This document shows, piece after piece, positions 62,212 to 64,000 of a DNA stretch of 64,000 nt (the stretch's first letter is position 1; each line of letters opens with the position of its first letter). The stretch is from Paraburkholderia atlantica. GTDB lineage: Bacteria > Pseudomonadota > Gammaproteobacteria > Burkholderiales > Burkholderiaceae. The stretch lies in NCBI RefSeq assembly GCF_009362785.1, contig NZ_WHNQ01000033.1:1-64000 (forward strand), written 5' to 3'. A program made the translations under genes and the position numbers. Under the pieces are notes generated by a model that did not search any database, was not told the origin of the DNA, and was given only the letters and a program-made list of their open reading frames with translations.

Positions 62212-62550
62212 ATGCTGCAAGGCGCGACCACCACGCTCTATATCTCGGCGATCTCGATTGCGCTCGCATTCGTCCTCGCGCTAATTGGCGCACTGGCGAA
62301 GCTTTCATCGAACGGCTGCGCGTGATCATTCCACCGACCGGCAACCAGTTCATCGCGATGCTGAAGGATAGTTCGCTGGTGTCCGTCGTCGGCGTGTGGG
62401 AACTGACCTGTCGCGACCACCGAAGGGCAGCGCGAATTTCGTCACACGGAGATGCTGATCAGCGCGTCGGTGATCTACTGGCTGCTGTCGATGGTGCTCG
62501 AAGTGATCCAGTCGCGTATCGAACGCCGCTTCAGGAGGTCCGCGCGATGA
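62212..62550 (+). pseudogene. Remnant of an amino-acid ABC transporter permease (HisM/GlnP type)
   Basis: Three frame-disrupted pieces follow the permease order: MLQGATTTLYISAISIALAF (from 62212), then RVIIPPTGNQFIAMLKDSSL and VSVVGVWELT, then ISASVIYWLLSMVLEVIQSR up to a stop at 62550. About half of a 220-residue permease is missing between the first two pieces and the frame shifts more than once, so it cannot make a functional protein. Confidence 0.75.
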
Positions 62551-62629
62551 CGTCGGTCGCGGCGGCTTTTTTCCGTGGCATCATGTCTGGTCTGCTGGAA
62601 TCCAACCACAACGAACTCCCGGACCTGCC

Positions 62630-63304
62630 ATGTCCTTCCATACCTGGTTGCTTTTCGCCGCTGCCTATCTGCTCACCACCATTTCGCCGGGACCGAACGT
62701 TCTACTGGTGATCCGCAACTCGGTTCGCTACGGAAGCCGCGGCGCGGCAGCGAGCGTTGCCGGTAATCTGCTCGCGCAAGGAGTCGTCGTCGCGCTCGTG
62801 GCGCTCGGTGTCGGCGCGCTATTAACGACGCTGCCGCCGCTCTTCGTCGCAATGAAAGTGCTCGGCGCGGGTTATTTGATGTATCTCGGCATCAGGCAAC
62901 TGCGCGGCGGCGGCAACAGGCAGGCATCGCAGGCCGCGCAGCCCACGGGCGTCGCATCGCCCGCTCATACGTTCGAGCGCAACAAAGTATTCCGCGAAGC
63001 CTTGTTCGTGTCGGGCAGCAATCCGAAGACGATGATCTTTCTTTCGGCGTTCATGCCGCAATTCATCGATCACGAGCGCGGCCTGCCGGAGCAGTTCATC
63101 GTGATGTATCTGACGATCGCGGTCACCGTCGCGCTCGTGCACACCATTTATTCGCTCGGCGTGCGCGGTATTTATAGGCGCGTCGGCGCCAGCCGTTGGA
63201 TCGCGACGATCAAACGCGGTAGCGGGCTCGTTTTCGTCGCGCTCGGCATCAAGCTGCTGACCGCGCAACGCGCCTGGTCCGTCGCGATGACTGCAAGAAA
63301 ATGA
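62630..63304 (+). CDS. LysE/RhtB-family amino-acid exporter
   Basis: A 224-aa membrane protein with about six helices. The N-terminal motif LTTISPGPNVLLVIRNSVRYG is diagnostic, as is GSNPKTMIFLSAFMPQF in the middle. Members export homoserine lactones, threonine, leucine or similar. Its stop overlaps the start of the Nudix gene (ATGA). Confidence 0.87.
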   Translation: MSFHTWLLFAAAYLLTTISPGPNVLLVIRNSVRYGSRGAAASVAGNLLAQGVVVALVALGVGALLTTLPPLFVAMKVLGAGYLMYLGIRQLRGGGNRQASQAAQPTGVASPAHTFERNKVFREALFVSGSNPKTMIFLSAFMPQFIDHERGLPEQFIVMYLTIAVTVALVHTIYSLGVRGIYRRVGASRWIATIKRGSGLVFVALGIKLLTAQRAWSVAMTARK

Positions 63305-63732
63305 GCCGAATGCAAAGCGTCGTCGATGTGAACGTGCTGTTTCTGAATGAACAGGGCGAGTGCCTTTTCATGCAGCGAGCGAATACCGGTTTCAGGGACG
63401 GCCAGTACGCGCTGATTGCAGGCCATCTCGAACCGGGCGAATCGATCGAAGAGTGCGCGATTCGCGAATCGAAAGAAGAAGCAGGCGTGACGATCGCGCC
63501 TGGCGAACTCGAATTCAAGCTGGTGATGCGGCGCGATTCGGACACGAACCGCATCAGCTTCTTTTTCGCGTGCCATTCATGGCAAGGCGAACCGGCGAAC
63601 ATGGAGCCGCACAAGTGCTCGGGCTTCGTGTGGGCGAAGCCGGACCATCCTCCGGCGCCGATCGTCGACTACGTGGCGGCCGCCCTCGCGCATATCCGCG
63701 CGGGCGAGATGCTGGCCGATTTCAAGCTTTGA
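63301..63732 (+). CDS. Nudix hydrolase
   Basis: A 143-aa protein with a complete Nudix box at residues 41-63 (GHLEPGESIEE, then RESKEEAGV). It hydrolyses a nucleoside diphosphate linked to another group; the exact substrate is not apparent. The N-terminal strand FLNEQGECLFMQRA resembles NTP-pyrophosphatase types. It is translationally coupled to the LysE gene. Confidence 0.87.
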   Translation: MSRMQSVVDVNVLFLNEQGECLFMQRANTGFRDGQYALIAGHLEPGESIEECAIRESKEEAGVTIAPGELEFKLVMRRDSDTNRISFFFACHSWQGEPANMEPHKCSGFVWAKPDHPPAPIVDYVAAALAHIRAGEMLADFKL

Positions 63733-64000
63733 TTGCGCCGTTCCGTTTCCGAAGAATAAGCGCGGTATTGATCTTTTATTGGCTGAGTTGCTGCATATTT
63801 CGTCACTTTTGCTGACGATTCCCTCAGCGAATCAAGCGCGTGAAATGCCGATTAATGCAGCGGCGAGACGGCCGCTAATTGACGCCGCGCCAATCCCCAT
63901 TGCCGGGAATTTGTCGCTTGCGCCGGTTTTGCGTTATCGTGCTGCACCAAAAATGGCGGAGCTGGCGCATTGCCGGCTGGGCCGTATTTCATTTCATCCT
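63733..64000. other. Gene-free end of window
   Basis: No gene, terminator or repeat is evident in the last 268 bases. Confidence 0.4.

Noticed and set aside
1..64000. CRISPR arrays, rRNA and tRNA genes
   Set aside because: No regularly spaced repeats, rRNA or tRNA-like sequences were noticed anywhere in the window.

Overview
The window looks like a chromosome or megaplasmid segment of a betaproteobacterium of the Burkholderia/Paraburkholderia group. The signs are high GC with strong GC3 bias, several Gram-negative porins ending in Phe, a monomeric NADP isocitrate dehydrogenase, a DUF4148 exported protein, many sugar-acid and aromatic-acid transporters of the major facilitator superfamily (MFS), and TctC/Bug-type binding proteins. 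Genus and species are inferred from gene content; no rRNA or marker gene is present.

Left arm (1-20.8 kb), ordinary high-GC accessory metabolism. It starts with the end of a 3-(3-hydroxyphenyl)propionate (mhp) locus (MFS permease, MhpC hydrolase), then a MazEF-type toxin-antitoxin pair, a LacI regulator divergent from an MFS carrier, and monomeric isocitrate dehydrogenase. A FadR-type GntR regulator follows with a glucarate permease and glucarate dehydratase, then a GH3 glycosidase lipoprotein, a parvulin isomerase, a DHA2 efflux pump, a porin and a dienelactone-hydrolase-family protein. Five copies of an 11-bp near-palindrome (WYGTCTGAYRW) lie before the glucarate genes, the GH3 gene and the efflux pump, suggesting a small regulon.

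Central region (about 21.3-55.8 kb), the main point of interest. It has a visibly lower GC3 than both flanks and reads as one catabolic island. A leftward operon encodes a phthalate-dioxygenase-reductase-type reductase, a LigJ-like hydratase, a LigB-family (class III) extradiol dioxygenase, three tandem RraA/HMG-CHA-aldolase-family paralogues and a flavin reductase. Divergent from it is a rightward operon: a BNR beta-propeller protein, a group-D flavin monooxygenase, a 101-aa orphan protein, a phthalate-dioxygenase-like Rieske oxygenase, two amidohydrolase-2 proteins and a variant alcohol dehydrogenase. Next come a VanA-like Rieske oxygenase, an FAD dehydrogenase, an MFS permease, a mandelate-racemase/MLE enzyme, and two copies of a module made of a DoxX-like membrane protein plus a ~60-aa membrane protein. 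The right part of the island holds two porins, an NTF2-like membrane-anchored protein with another DoxX-like protein, orphan TRAP and TctC binding proteins, an MFS pump, a MarR regulator, a chemoreceptor and a third DoxX-like/small-protein module. Regulators flank the island (GntR at 21.4 kb, MarR at 52.8 kb). A sequence of the form TAGGG(G)AATACCCC recurs before four island transcription units. The enzymes fit uptake and sensing of an aromatic or alicyclic acid, oxygenation and/or O-demethylation, extradiol cleavage, then hydratase and aldolase steps to pyruvate and oxaloacetate. The substrate cannot be named from sequence.

Right arm (56-64 kb) returns to very high GC: an AraC regulator with an M20 amidohydrolase/carbamoylase, a small DUF3303-like protein, Ogt methyltransferase with a possible clamp-binding tail, an LRR-protein kinase overlapping a periplasmic sugar-binding protein, a decayed ABC permease, a LysE exporter and a Nudix hydrolase.
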